A stretch of DNA of 64,000 bases from Myripristis murdjan (lineage: Eukaryota > Chordata > Actinopteri > Holocentriformes > Holocentridae), in the NCBI RefSeq assembly GCF_902150065.1, contig NC_043983.1, positions 15,872,821-15,936,820 of the forward strand, in the 5' to 3' direction. Shown piece after piece: positions 44,756 through 57,186 of this stretch; position 1 is the stretch's first letter, and each line of letters opens with the position of its first letter. A model generated the notes under the pieces. It saw nothing but the letters and a program-made list of their open reading frames with translations. It searched no databases and had not been told where the DNA came from. A program made the position numbers and the translations under genes.

Positions 44756-46403
44756 GTAAGACAGATACATCATTTGCTGCAGTGTATGGAATAAAAAATA
44801 AAATCTGAGGATGCACGGATGCTATTTCAATCGTGGCATTTGTGTTTATGTGAAACTGTAGTGGTTGCAAACACATAGCGCCCCGGAGAGGCCATGGAAA
44901 CTTTTCAGCGCTGGTGAAATACACGAAATCTTAATCCGGATCCATGAAATAGTAAAATATGGACACGAGTCTCTTTAAATCTAGGCACATTTTCTTTAAA
45001 CGAGAACTCATAGTAGACTCATTGTAGTGTTCACTCTCTGTATATCGGAGGTTAGGTAACTCATGGCAAACCTTCACTTAAACAGGGATGAGATGTCATG
45101 GATCACTTAATCCTGTATGTCTGTCAAAATACATGGCCACATTTTTATTCCGTTATCGGTCACAACAGGAAAACACAGATCCTGGTGTCAACTTCCTAGT
45201 TACTGTTGCCGTTAGCTCGTACCCGACTCTAATAAAACACATGTAAGGGGAGATTTTTACAATCTGTTTCTGCTTTTAGTATTAAATGCCCTCCACAATA
45301 CAGTCCCCCCCAGCTACATGTCAACTTTTTGATTGGTATTGTGTCAGTTCATCCAAGGTGTTTGGATAAATGTTAACGAATCAACTGTTGGACTGTAAAC
45401 AAAGTGCAGTCCATAATAGGAAGCCAGCATTTTTTTCCTAGGATGGCGAAGGCATGACCTAATTAACTTACATTCTTTCTCTACAGCCTTTCCCTAACCT
45501 CAACCATAACCAACCTATGCTTAACCTCAACCTTAACCTAACGCTCACATTTTTTAACAAATAAGCCAAACTGACCACTCAAAATATAAAATATACACTT
45601 GGCCATACTTGGAAACAAAACACAGGCAGCAGACAAAAACAGATCTCGTTAATGACCAACTCTCTGGTTGCTGTCAAGGAATGTGTAAAGAAAAGGAAAA
45701 GGCAGTACAACATAGGGCCAACCACTGGTGCCAGATTTCGGTGCCACTGGTACTGAGGTGAATGGGAAATGGGAAATCAAACCATAAACCACTGTAGCTC
45801 TGCTGCTTGAACTTTAACAGGACACAGTTTCTACTTTATAACAAAACACCCTTTACATAATGCAGCGTGCTGGCTTGTGTCCAAAGTACACATTTGTTGT
45901 CCTTGTGATTGGACTCAAATAAGTTTGTCCAGCAGCTATATAAAGCCAGTGTGACAGCCACTAGCTCTGTAACCCCGTTTGGTCCAGTGGCTGGATACTC
46001 AAACAAGCAACTTACCGCATCACAAAAGCGGTTATCACAAATACATAGTGGATAATGCAATAATAATCAGTGGATAAGAGATCCCCAGTCTGAGTTGTCT
46101 CCTAATGTTTTGAGACCAGTCACAAGGACAGCAGAAGTGCACAATGGGCAAAAACCAGCAGGATGTATTGTGTGATTGTGTTTTGCTTTATAGTGTGTTG
46201 TCACAGTTCACCTGGCAGTGCTGTAGTGGTTCATAGTTTGATTTTCAATGCCAGTTCCATTCACTTCAATACTGGTGGCTGTCGGTGTGTTGCATCGTCT
46301 TTTCCTTCTTTGTACATTCCTTGGTCACTGTTGTAAGTAGCTCCATGCATCCCCAACCTGATGTTTTCAGGTTGACCTGGACCATCCTAGACGAGGCTCA
46401 AGT

Positions 46404-49400
46404 ATGACCAGGCATGTGGCAATAATTGGAGCAGGCAGCTCAGGCCTGGCCTGCATTAAGACCTGCCTGGATGAGGGGCTGGAGCCTGTCTGCTTTGAAA
46501 GTAGTGATGACATTGGTGGCCTGTGGAGGTTTAAGGTGAGTCGCACTCCAGGCAAGGAGGAGTTCACTGTCTCCTTTCAACACCTGAAAGGATGGGGGCA
46601 AAACATAGTGTTATTGTTGACTCACCCAAGGAGTAATAGTCTGACTTAACAATTTGCATCACATAATAAATGATGACGTTAATGAAGATGATAATGTTCC
46701 TCCTCCTGACTGTCCTACTCCAGGAGAATCCAGAGCCGGACAGGGCGAGCATCTACCACTCTGTCATCATCAACACCTCCAAGGAGATGATGTGTTTCAG
46801 TGATTTCCCCATCCCTGGACACTTCCCCAACTACATGCACAACTCCCTCATCATGGAGTACTTTCGAATGTATGCCGATCACTTCCAGCTCACCCGGCAC
46901 ATACGCTTCAATGTGAGGATGCTTGACATTATAACCCCCAGGTTACAAAAAAAAAAGTTCTTATAACCTTGAAACGATGTAATAATATATCATTATCACC
47001 TCGATCATAGCTATGAAATGTTACTGAGCTCAATATTACTGAATGTATGTCCATAACAGCATTTAATACAGTTAGAGGCAAGAAACTTGTGCTACTTTGG
47101 TCACTTTAATGAGCAAAGTGTCAGCGCTCCCTTTCTGTCTCTCTGTTCCTCAGACCAAAGTCTTGCAGGTGAAGCAGCGATCTGATTTCTCTCACTCAGG
47201 CCAGTGGGATGTTGAGACAGAGAACAAGGACGGCAAGAAGGAGAGACACATTTTTGATGCTGTGATGATCTGTATCGGACACCACTGTCATCCCAACATG
47301 CCTCTTCAGGACTTTCCAGGTACCACTCCTCTCTGTTAAAATAAAAACTTGAACCACCTTTTGACACACTTTATAGGGCCTTGCTATGGCAATATTGTAC
47401 TCCACTGTCATATTTACAGTTTTGTAATACCAACAGCCAAAGAAAATAATGCATATTAGTATCATGTCCTCTAACTTGCTCTATATCAAATCTTATTTTA
47501 AATGTGGACTCTGCTTAAATTCCCTATATGAATTATTACTGCTTGAAATCACAGTAGATGGATTAAGCCAGGACCTGTGTGAAACCAAGGTCAGGTTAAT
47601 AACCAAGAACTGATGAACATTGGAAACTTTATTTTGAAATGGTGACACTGGGTGACAGCTGTATTGTCTTTTTCAAATACAGATCAAAAGTCTGCTATGT
47701 GGAGGCCTGTCTAACCATTTCTCTCTAAGTCAAATGAGTAAATAAGTTTCAGTAACTCTGGCTACAAGAGACTCTTGTGTGACCAGACATGTGAAGTACA
47801 AGAACAAGAGCTCATTTAACAGCCAGAGGGGGAAAAAATAAATAACAACTGTTCCACCGAGACTGGGGTATCTATTAGGAGGGGTCACACACTAGTTGCT
47901 GCATGGGGAAACACAGACAGCGTGACAGAGATCAGTCAGTCCATTCCACCCGTATTCAAGTCTCTTAACCTTGCCACACTCCGATTTAATCGTTTGGGGC
48001 TACCCGTTCATGCAAATTGGTATTCTGTCAAAAAGTCAAGTCAGGGAATTACTCAAAATTACAGATGATCTGGTCACTGGACGTTATGCAAGGAACATAA
48101 TTTATCTAATTCAGATAGGTTGCAGGACAGGCACAGCTAAGTATCATCTGCACAGCAAATTAAGGAAGTATTGTGCCATTTGACAATGCTTGAGAGGAGG
48201 AAAAGCTACCAACAGACACAATAAATTTTCTGTTAGAAAAATATGAAGTAAATCACATGAGGGCAGCCCCAGAGTTGCCAACCCATGTTCTCAACCTTTC
48301 AATAATTATACTATGATCCTCCATGTCAAAAGTGGCGCTAAGACCAAGCAGAGCCACCACTGAACATTGCCCCAAGCCAAATGATTTTCTTAGCTAATCA
48401 TTATCTTTTTTAATCTAACTCATCCCTGCATTAATGAACCTGTACTCAGCTGCAGTCCTCATTAACTCTCCTGTCAGTAGATGTCTAGTGGTCACAAGTC
48501 TGTGTCTACCTTCCAGGCATCCACTCTTTCAAGGGAAAGTACTTCCACAGCCGGGATTACAAGACTCCTGAGGAGTGGAGGGATAAAAAGGTTGTAGTGA
48601 TTGGAATAGGAAATTCTGGAGGAGACATTGCTGTGGAACTGAGCAGAGTCACCAAGCAGGTTGGTCAGAGTCAGTAACATATGGATGCTCAGACGTATGC
48701 TCACACAGACTCTGATCTTAACCATATTGGAGTACTGGCACTAGGGCTAATTTTCTTGTGTCTTCTCTTCCCAGCTTTACCTGAGCACTCGTAGAGGAGC
48801 TTGGGTTCTAAACAGAGTTTCACACAATGGCATTCCTCTGGATTTGACTTTCAGCAGGGCCGTCAATTTTGTGCTGAACGCCATTCCCTTTGGTTTGTAC
48901 TGTAGCCTGGGAGAGAGACAGCTCAACCAAAGATTCAACCACAGTCTGTACAATCTGAAGCCAAAGCACAGGTACTTTGATTGATTTCCTCACAGCTGTA
49001 TTTAGCTGTAGCTGTGTTTATTACAGTAAATGCAATACATATAATTCATTGTATATCAAATTATTTTTTTGCTTTATTAAAAACGCCAGAGGTATTCACG
49101 CAAAAATAATAACAATGTGTTGAAATGTGTTTAATTATAAATTGCAGGTTGTTCAGCCAACATCCCACACTGAATGATGAGCTGCCTAACCGCATCCTAT
49201 CAGGAACAGTTCAGGTGAAACCCAACATCCGCAAATTTGAGGGATCCAGCGTGGAGTTTGAGGATGGAAGTGTAGTGGAAGATGTTGACTTAGTGGTGGG
49301 TGTAATCATAACAAGCTCCTCCACTCTCTCTCTGTAATCTCTGTCCTCTTTACACACTTGTTCATTCGACATCAGTGCCATTAGGCCATATGTCACTAAG

Positions 49401-51028
49401 ATGAGGCATCCTGTCTTGCAGGTCTTTGCCACAGGTTACAGATTTTCCTTTCCATTCCTTGCGTCACATGTGATCTCAGTGTCTGGGAACCAAGCACCGC
49501 TGTTCAAGTATGTGTTCCCTCCTGAATTGGATCGACCCACACTGGCTGTCATTGGGCTAGTGCAGCCCTTGGGAGCCATTATGCCTATCTCTGAGATGCA
49601 GGCCAGATGGGCCACACGTGTCTTTAAAGGTGACCCATGTTCTAAAATGAAACTTTAATACATCTCTTTATCCTTCACAGAAATATTTTAGGTTTGATGA
49701 ACACGTTCACGCTTGACAGTTGAGTTCTCATTACACACAGGCTGTAACAAGCTTCCCTCAGTGGCTGCCATGCTGAAGGATGTTCAGTGCAAGCAGGACA
49801 CCATGGCTGCAAGGTACTGCCATTTATTTACTCAATTCAGTGATTATTTTGTCTCTTAAAGTCCCCCCACACTCAAAAATGTGTGTTTCTGTTTATAAAA
49901 TGTCTAAACTTGACTATACTGACTTGTATCTGCGCAAAGTTTGTTTGAACTAACAATAAAAACTGAACTTTAGAAAAATACAAAAACTAACAGAAACGGT
50001 TTTGTCTACTTATAAAACTAACTAGGCGAGGCGTTAGTGCTGATATTTATTAAGACTGAGACGTCGGCGTGACTAGGAGTCAACTGCCTTCACAAAGTGT
50101 TGGGTTTGGATTGGAGTGCCTATCCTGACATTATTAAATCTAGATCTTGACAACCACCCCCTATATTATAACAACAATAATAACAAAACTGATACTGAAA
50201 CTAATAAAAACTAAACTAAAACTAAACATTTAGAACAATAAAAACTAAACTGAAACAAGCAAACCACTCTGGAAATGAACTCATTTGAAAACAAAAATTA
50301 AAAATGAAATAAAAACACAGAATAATGAAAAATTCAAAACTATAGTAACTCTGGCGGTACAGGACCCAAATAAAGCTGTGGTTAGCCATTGTGCCAGCAG
50401 GACTATTCACAGGACTATTCGCATATTCATATATCTGGGCAGTTTTAGTGAGGGCAAAGTTTAGAGTTGCAATTAAGGCACAAAGGCATGTGTTTCATGG
50501 AAAAAACTGATGAACAGAGATTATTTTTAGGGGCTTAATAAATGACTGGAGGGGGACTTGAAAGATACCAAACCTGCTGTCCACAGCTTGTTTAGCTCAG
50601 GTGTTTTTCACAGGTATGTTACCAGCCAGAGGCACACCATCCAGGTTGACTATATCAGCTACATGGATGAAATAGCAGAGCTGGTGGGAGTTAAGCCTAG
50701 CGTCCCCAGGCTGCTTCTGATGGATCCCAGGCTTGGGCTGAGTGTGATGCTGGGTCCCTGCACCCCATACCAGTATCGTCTCAGAGGGCCAGGAAAGTGG
50801 GCTGGGGCCCGTCAGGCCATCCTCACTCAGTGGGAGCGAGTGACCCAACCCATGCAGACCAGACCATGTGATCAGCCCCAGTGCAAGTGCTCCTTTGTGT
50901 TGCCTCTCATTCTGTCAGCTGCCTCTGTGGGCCTGGCTGCCTATTTCAGCAGGAACAGCCTGTCAGCCTTCCTACAGGAGCCCACTGCAGTGCTGGACAA
51001 GATTAAATCCTACCTGACTGCACAGTAA
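46404..51028 (+). CDS. FMO-D: flavin-containing monooxygenase (fmo5-like), 556 aa
   Basis: Coding exons: 46404-46535 (exon begins at 46371), 46724-46912, 47154-47319, 48517-48659, 48775-48971, 49148-49295, 49422-49629, 49741-49813, 50614-51028, joining in frame to 556 codons. Motifs: FAD GAGSSG, NTSKEMM, FMO signature [28 protein letters not shown]-terminal hydrophobic segment ([16 protein letters not shown]). The 356-nt exon is cut 148|208, four codons further than in FMO-A and C: the intron stands after VDLV, directly before VFATGY. The second coding exon ends TTCAAT where the others end TTCCAG (Asn for Gln). The segments [12 protein letters not shown] and [16 protein letters not shown] look to me like fish fmo5, but this is recollection. 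It is the array member nearest prrc2c. Confidence 0.94.
47960..48400. other. repeat-like block in the long FMO-D intron
   Basis: The intron 47320-48516 is 1.2 kb. Its second half contains phrases such as GATCCTCCATGTCAAAAGTG and GGCGCTAAGACCAAGCAGAG that I associate with a dispersed fish repeat. Ends and family are unresolved. Confidence 0.35.
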
Positions 51029-51557
51029 CCAGCATCTAACCCATATCAGTACAGATTATGATTTTATAATACATGGTTTATTTGCTAGCATGTGCTTGGG
51101 CTTTTAATAATTAATATACTTATCATAAATAGGCTACAGTTTGATTATGATGCCACCTAATGGTGGCTTTTGAGAACTGCTGATGATATACTTGAAAAAG
51201 GTAAATAGTGTTATAATCTCCTGTCTCACTACATAGCAAAGATCATGTGATTACTGGTCCAATTCATGTTTTAATGATTGTGAAGTGTAAATCAGATTTT
51301 TTTTTTATTATCAAAACAAACAAACAAACAAACAAACAAAATTGGTACATCATTATGACAAAACTCTGTGCTGCTCTCTTTTGACACAATTGGCCATAAT
51401 TCTAATGCATCCACACCCACTAAATTAGAACTTATTAATGCAAAGGAATTTGGTTTGGCAGTTATTTCAAAATAATTTTGTTTATTTGTTTATTTCTTTA
51501 AATAAAAAAGCATGAAATATAATGCAAGAAATATGATGGAAGAATTTTGTACTTTGA

Positions 51558-51581
51558 CTTAGATATAGATAGATAGGTAGG

Positions 51582-51655
<74 letters not shown>
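51558..51655. repeat. (GATA)n microsatellite
   Basis: About 24 GATA units with two early GGTA variants, ~530 bp after the FMO-D stop codon, followed by a TG/G-rich run. Confidence 0.95.
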
Positions 51656-51657
<2 letters not shown>

Positions 51658-52329
51658 GTGTGTGTGTGGGTGGGGTGGGGGGGGGGGGGTATGAAATTCA
51701 GGAAATTTAAATGGTGTGGACAGTGTAGACGCTAAACACTCGATCCAATTCTAATCTTCACTGACTTTTTAATTTTTTGAATTGTTGAATTTTTAAACAG
51801 ATAGTGGATGGATGTTCGCCCTGAATCTAAAAACAGTTTTTCTTATTGCTAGGTTTTATCCAGATACATTTGTTTAAGGTATAGGTAAGGTTGTCTTCAA
51901 GGAAGCCCTATTATTAATTTATAAAATAATACATTTCTATATTTGGATAGCTAGCCTATTTATTCTCCAATGTAGAACAGAGAAGGAAACACTAAAATAT
52001 AGGCTACCGAAGCATTGGTGCCTGGTCTGTAGACTAACCTCCAGTTAGAAACACCAAAGGAGAGCCACCTCCAACATAAATAAGAGAAAATGTATATTTA
52101 CATTTTCAGAATAGCCTTAATTGCATTGATGCAACTTGCATCAATGCCATTAATACAAAACATGCAACCAAAAAGGGTATGGCTGTGTACACCAGGTGAG
52201 TTTATCCTGCATCACGTTCTTCCTAATCAAACATCGAGAGGAAACCACGGGCGCAGGAACTGCTGTGTATTTGTTCCTAATGCAGAAAAACATTAAGGGG
52301 TTCATAAACAGGCTGGCCCTAAAATAAAC

Positions 52330-52415
52330 TTCAAACAGAGCGCCGCGCGGCAAGCAGCACAGGACCCCGGAAAAAGAATCGTCCACGCATCACCCGTCTC
52401 CTTCTGGGTTGCCAG
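52330..52415 (+). promoter_or_regulatory. candidate orphan leader exon upstream of prrc2c
   Basis: A short GC-rich stretch (AGAGCGCCGCGCGGCAAGCA) ends TTGCCAG|GTAAGA at 52415/52416. It could be an alternative non-coding first exon of prrc2c or of a non-coding transcript. There is no other support. Confidence 0.3.
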
Positions 52416-54170
52416 GTAAGACTGCCTCTGCTCGGAGAGCGTGTTAAAGTCAAACCGGTGATTGGAGAGTCGGATATTCAGCTGATTCCCCCGTTTCCCT
52501 GTAAGTTCTCGTTTGTTTATTTTTGTTTGTCTGTTTTTGTTTTTTTGTTTTTTTCAAATTGGTAAACAATACGTTTGTGTTATAGTCAGCTATTTTGCAC
52601 TATCACGGTAGAGTAGCCCAGAGGACTGACAAATTTGCAGGATTCTCGATCACATCTTGGAACAGTTTTGCCCAATTGAAATAGGTATCGTTTAATTGTA
52701 TATCAAATATAGGTTATATATATAGCATTCCAGTCGGATTAATGCAGAGCCTTGCTTACTATGTTTATTGCTCCTGTTTATTGTATTATCTTGGTGTGTC
52801 TTGTAAGCCCATGCGGGCTGGGCACCTTTTTTTGGTGTATGCACGTGGAATAAAAATTACCTTACCTTACCTATTCTCGGATAACAAGTAAATGTGATTT
52901 CCTTGTAGCCTACATTTCAGGCAGAGGCTGAAGCATGTTGATGATTCCCACATTGTCCAATAAATTATTTTTTAACTGCAAGAGAGAAGTGTGCGGTCTT
53001 TACTATATTTTTTCTGTTTCTGCAAATCACCTGGACTTTGGGGGTGTGTGCGCTCCTCACACATTTTCTTGTAGTTTTCAGGAACTGTCTTTGACTACTT
53101 TCCTGTAGGGCTGGATAAAGTGTCCACTTGAGGTTCAGTACCTCTATTTTGCACCTATTGATGCTTGACCACCAAGTAGCCTATCACTCATTACATGTTA
53201 ATGGGTAGCCATGGGTAGCCTGTGTACTGTATTTCTCTATGAAAATGTCTCAAACAATTCAGTCGGACAAGAACAACAACTAGTCCGATTAAAATTTTAA
53301 ATGCTTGAGACTGATGCCCATATAAGCACAATACCAGCTCACAGACTTGTTAAATGGATAACATCTGCAGCAGCTGCACGGAAACATCACTGCAATAGGC
53401 ATCAGATCAAAATAATGATTAATCATCTTGTTTCAGACCACTTTCAATTTCATTTTTCAGAATTTTACATGACAGACATTTCTTGAAAATCTTATCAGTG
53501 ATGCAGTGGTATATATAGGGGTGGGGAAACCATGATCTTCAGTCAGTGATCATTACAGAGACAAGCAACCACTAAAATAAACAAAACGAAAGTTTATTTT
53601 TTTTCTTGCCCATATACTCAAGTCATAATTGGCATGAATTTGAAGCGATTTATAATTTTATAATTGCAATACGTCAGCACAAAGTGAGAGTAACTCGTAT
53701 TACCAATACATGTTAGTTTACCCCACTTACTTCACCATACAACTTTAATGAGTGATTCTATAGTGTTAACGGTCTGTGCAATAATTTATATCTGGAGGAC
53801 TTGACAACAATTCAACAGTGCAATATCCCTGCCTGTGTATATAAGGTGTATGTAGGTGTGTTTTTAACATATGCTCAGTTTGTTATTTTTCTGTATTTAT
53901 CATTGCAATATTGTGCAGGATTAGTGTACATATTTAGACATAAGGCACATAATCTGCATACTTTTTTTTACAAGTACGATTAATGCACAAGTACACAATA
54001 CACACAAATACACACTTTTTAATTATTATTATTATTATTATTATTATTTTACAAATTCCCATGGCACATATTTTCATAATTTTATTTCTCCTTCTAGATC
54101 AATATTTCTGATTGTGACTGTGATTCTCGTGGTGGGAAATGGAAGACCTGCAGCGGGAGTGTGTTTCAGA

Positions 54171-54171
<1 letters not shown>

Positions 54172-54251
<80 letters not shown>
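54172..54251. repeat. (CA)40 microsatellite beside the prrc2c promoter
   Basis: An uninterrupted run of about 40 CA units ends roughly 50 bp before the CpG-rich prrc2c first exon. Long CA/TG runs can adopt Z-DNA, so a regulatory effect is possible but only inferred. Confidence 0.95.
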
Positions 54252-54253
<2 letters not shown>

Positions 54254-54289
54254 AAAAAGGGGGATATCAGCAGATGAATCTGGCAACCG

Positions 54290-54690
54290 CAGTCTGCCAT
54301 CTTTGATTGTGCGACAGGCCGCGGCGCGAGCGGGGCCTCACTCCAGTAGAGAAACGGTCCGGCACGAGATAACGGGTGGGGAGCGACAGAGAATCACGGG
54401 ACGACCACGCACCGGTTCCCCCGTTAACGCCCGTGAAGGCCACGGATAGACGGACAGAGGAGAAGGGCGCAGAATAAGTGACGGGACCCGTGCATGTGGA
54501 GAGCGGTTTGTTGGTTGCCAGCGAGCGAACGAGCTAACCATCGTTAGCCGGACTGTGTTAGCAGGCTAGCCAGCTTTTGTAATCCGCCGGCCAGACACTC
54601 ACACTCGTTCACCACAAACCAGGCCAAAACCACACTTCAAGTCAGGCCGGACGACACACAAGAGGACAAAGAAGGGACCGGCGGCGGCAG
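54290..54690 (+). promoter_or_regulatory. prrc2c CpG-rich promoter and non-coding exon 1
   Basis: Sequence turns sharply GC/CpG-rich (GCCGCGGCGCGAGCGGGG near 54321), and the CpG density continues to ~54860. No TATA box. The exon ends GGCGGCGGCAG|GTACGT at 54690/54691. This is a housekeeping-type promoter. The only good acceptor that leads into the prrc2c start is at 58443, so intron 1 is ~3.75 kb. The TSS is approximate. Confidence 0.65.
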
Positions 54691-57113
54691 GTACGTGGGT
54701 GGACTTGTCAAGGAACGGGGTAGCAGCTTTTTTGAAGGTTTGGGTCAAAGGCTGCCGCTGCGGTGGTGCTGGCACAACGCGTTAGCTGGTTCACGTTAGC
54801 TAGCTCCGGCCAGACAGCGTTGCAGCGAGAGCGAGCGGGGCTGAATGTGGATGTGATGGCGACCAGAGGGAAACGAAACCAACGTTAAGCTAAACGATGC
54901 GAGCTATTTGTTCGGCCCCGTAGAAGCACCAGCTTTCACGCCATGTATCGAAATCAGTGTCGCGGGCTCGATGGTGATGTTGACATTTTGCAGATAAGTT
55001 TGGTGCAGTGAGAGGGTTATTTGTGCCGGGTCTGGTGAGTTCCGGGCGGAGTGGGCCCCTGCTTCCCTGCCGCTGTGAGCCACCCCTGCCCACCAGTAAT
55101 TTGTTTCATGGAGAAGGACAGTCTGCAGACTCATCAATGCCACTGATTTTTTTTTTTTTTTTTTAATCATGACGACACTGAATTTGGCACTCATCTGCTA
55201 TTTGAAAATGCTTAAGTGGGCCTGCGTGAACTGTACGAATTGTGTTGGTGTAGTTCTGTGATAATGCTCATTTTTGCTTATTGACATATTTGCGGGTAGA
55301 TGTTCATTATGTTTCTACCAGTTAAGATCTCATGGAGATCCAAGAGATTTTCCCATGAGGGATGGTATTTGGGTTTCTTGAGGAAGTGAATGCTCGTGAA
55401 TCTGGCATCGTTTGGAGGTGAATGGACTCCGAATGATTCATCTCCATCACCAGACTTGGAGACCAAAGTGAGGTAGGATAAGCAACCAACATGGCATTGT
55501 TCCGTGGGTGTATCAGTATGCATGATTTAGTATGGGTCTTCTCTGGAGTGGTTTAAGAGGGCCTATGTTGTAGAGATGCAAGTTGATTGGAGTGAGCCTC
55601 CATTGTCTAACTGAGACTCATGACTGAGACCAGGTTGGGGATTTGCTGCTGGTGATGGATGTAATCTTTGTTTGAAGTATTGATATGTTAAAACAAAGTT
55701 TATCACACATTTGTCCTCTGATGCAGTTGGTCCTAACTTGATGTTACCAAAACTGTATATCAAGCTTCATTGCTGTGCATTGTATCCAATGCATCAATTA
55801 GTCTCTGTTTTCTGTTGTGGTACTTCATCTACATTTCAGCCTGGTAATTGCACACTAAGCTTTTTATTTGTGCATTAGGTTAAATCTCAGCACTTGAGAG
55901 CCAAATGAATTGAAAAGATAGCTACCGTCTAATTTCTCATGTGTCTATCTGGACAGGGAGATAATGAAATTACCCCCCTCCTGTCTCCCAGGGGAGGCCA
56001 GCCCAGTGGTATTGATGGTCAGGCGGGGGAGAACCACAATAACCTGAAGTGGCTGCCAATCCTCATCTACCCCCATTCTTTGTCTGCACTGGACCAAAAC
56101 CAGGAAGCAAGAGTAAAGATTATGGAATAAGTCCCATTGCACTGATCTTGATCTCATCTCAAAGTATAGATCAGTGAAGATAATATACTTTCTGGCTGAT
56201 CCATTTAATACTGTATCTGTGAGAAGTGGTGACTCTGCTTATATCCATCTCCTCTGGCTCAGCTCACACAGAACACACAATAAGATGTAAGGCTTCTTGT
56301 ACTGCTTGATTTGACCTGATTTTAAAAAGACTGGGTTTTCTGAACTCTGTTGCTCTCTGTTAACCTGTCATTTTCCCCTCATAGTACAGTTCCAAAACCT
56401 GACATTTGTAATAGGCCAAGTAGAGGTCGCCTATTCAGATAAGTGAGACACCCTCTGAGTGAGGACAGGCAAGAGTCATTTTGCTGTTGGTGTTGAGGGT
56501 AATCGTGTAAGGACTGATTCAGGACACTTGATACATGCTTTCTTCCTGTCAAGCTGTAACATTCTCATCAAGGCAGGAAACATTTTTTTTTTTCATTCTC
56601 TGGTCACAGGAGCTGATGGACTGAAAATTTCCCTGCCAACATAAGCTTTCCTTTTTGTTGCTGTCATCTTTACTTGGAATAAAATAACAATCCTGAGCCT
56701 CACTTCTCTGGTGTCATTGCAGTGGAAGCCTACATATGTGCCTGTGTGCACACACTTATTCCTGCAAAGCAAAGACACCAAAATAGTTTTGGTGTGTAGT
56801 GGAACCAGGAATTAAGGAAGTGATGGCACAAGAATGTACTTACCGTGGTCGAGGTGCTGCAAAGTAGTAACAGGAGAGCAGGGTCATGCTGGAGGTTGGG
56901 CTAAGCCGATTGATGTTGGGGAGCAGGGAGTGGGTTGTGCGCTTGGTGACGAATCTCAGGCCTTTCGTTTTGCAGCCTCGTTTACACATCCTAAAAATCC
57001 ATTAAAAGAATGGGGCATGGTCTTATCTGTTTGACCTCATTTAATGCATTTTGAGAGTTGAAGAGATGTAGTGGCCGTAGGCAGTGAGCAGGGATTTGAT
57101 ATAGAGTTGAACC

Positions 57114-57186
<73 letters not shown>

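Larger units (their letters stand above)
40885..46370. other. FMO-C to FMO-D intergenic region with relics and repeats
   Basis: No intact gene is visible. It contains relic FMO exons (41346-41621, 41940-42000), a SINE (42393-42573), two facing LINE tails (43226-43490 and 43900-44293), a possible leader exon (ending 44755) and a degenerate TTAACC-type stretch (45485-45545). The remainder, especially 45.5-46.3 kb, shows nothing I can identify. Confidence 0.55.
51029..54171. other. FMO-D 3' UTR and intergenic DNA
   Basis: No coding exon seen. It contains (CAAA)n at 51315-51340, the GATA microsatellite, a G10 run near 51678, a possible spliced leader at 52330-52415, and (TTA)n at 54020-54047. 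The FMO-D poly(A) site is not resolved. Confidence 0.5.

Noticed and set aside
45485-45545. Interstitial telomere-like array
   Set aside because: The TTAACCTCAACC-type units are degenerate and few; they are not (TTAGGG)n.
51558-51655. CRISPR-like regular repeat array
   Set aside because: Simple GATA microsatellite without spacers; the genome is vertebrate.
54074-54286. Cys-Val repeat ORF at 54.1 kb
   Set aside because: Translation of the (CA)40 microsatellite.
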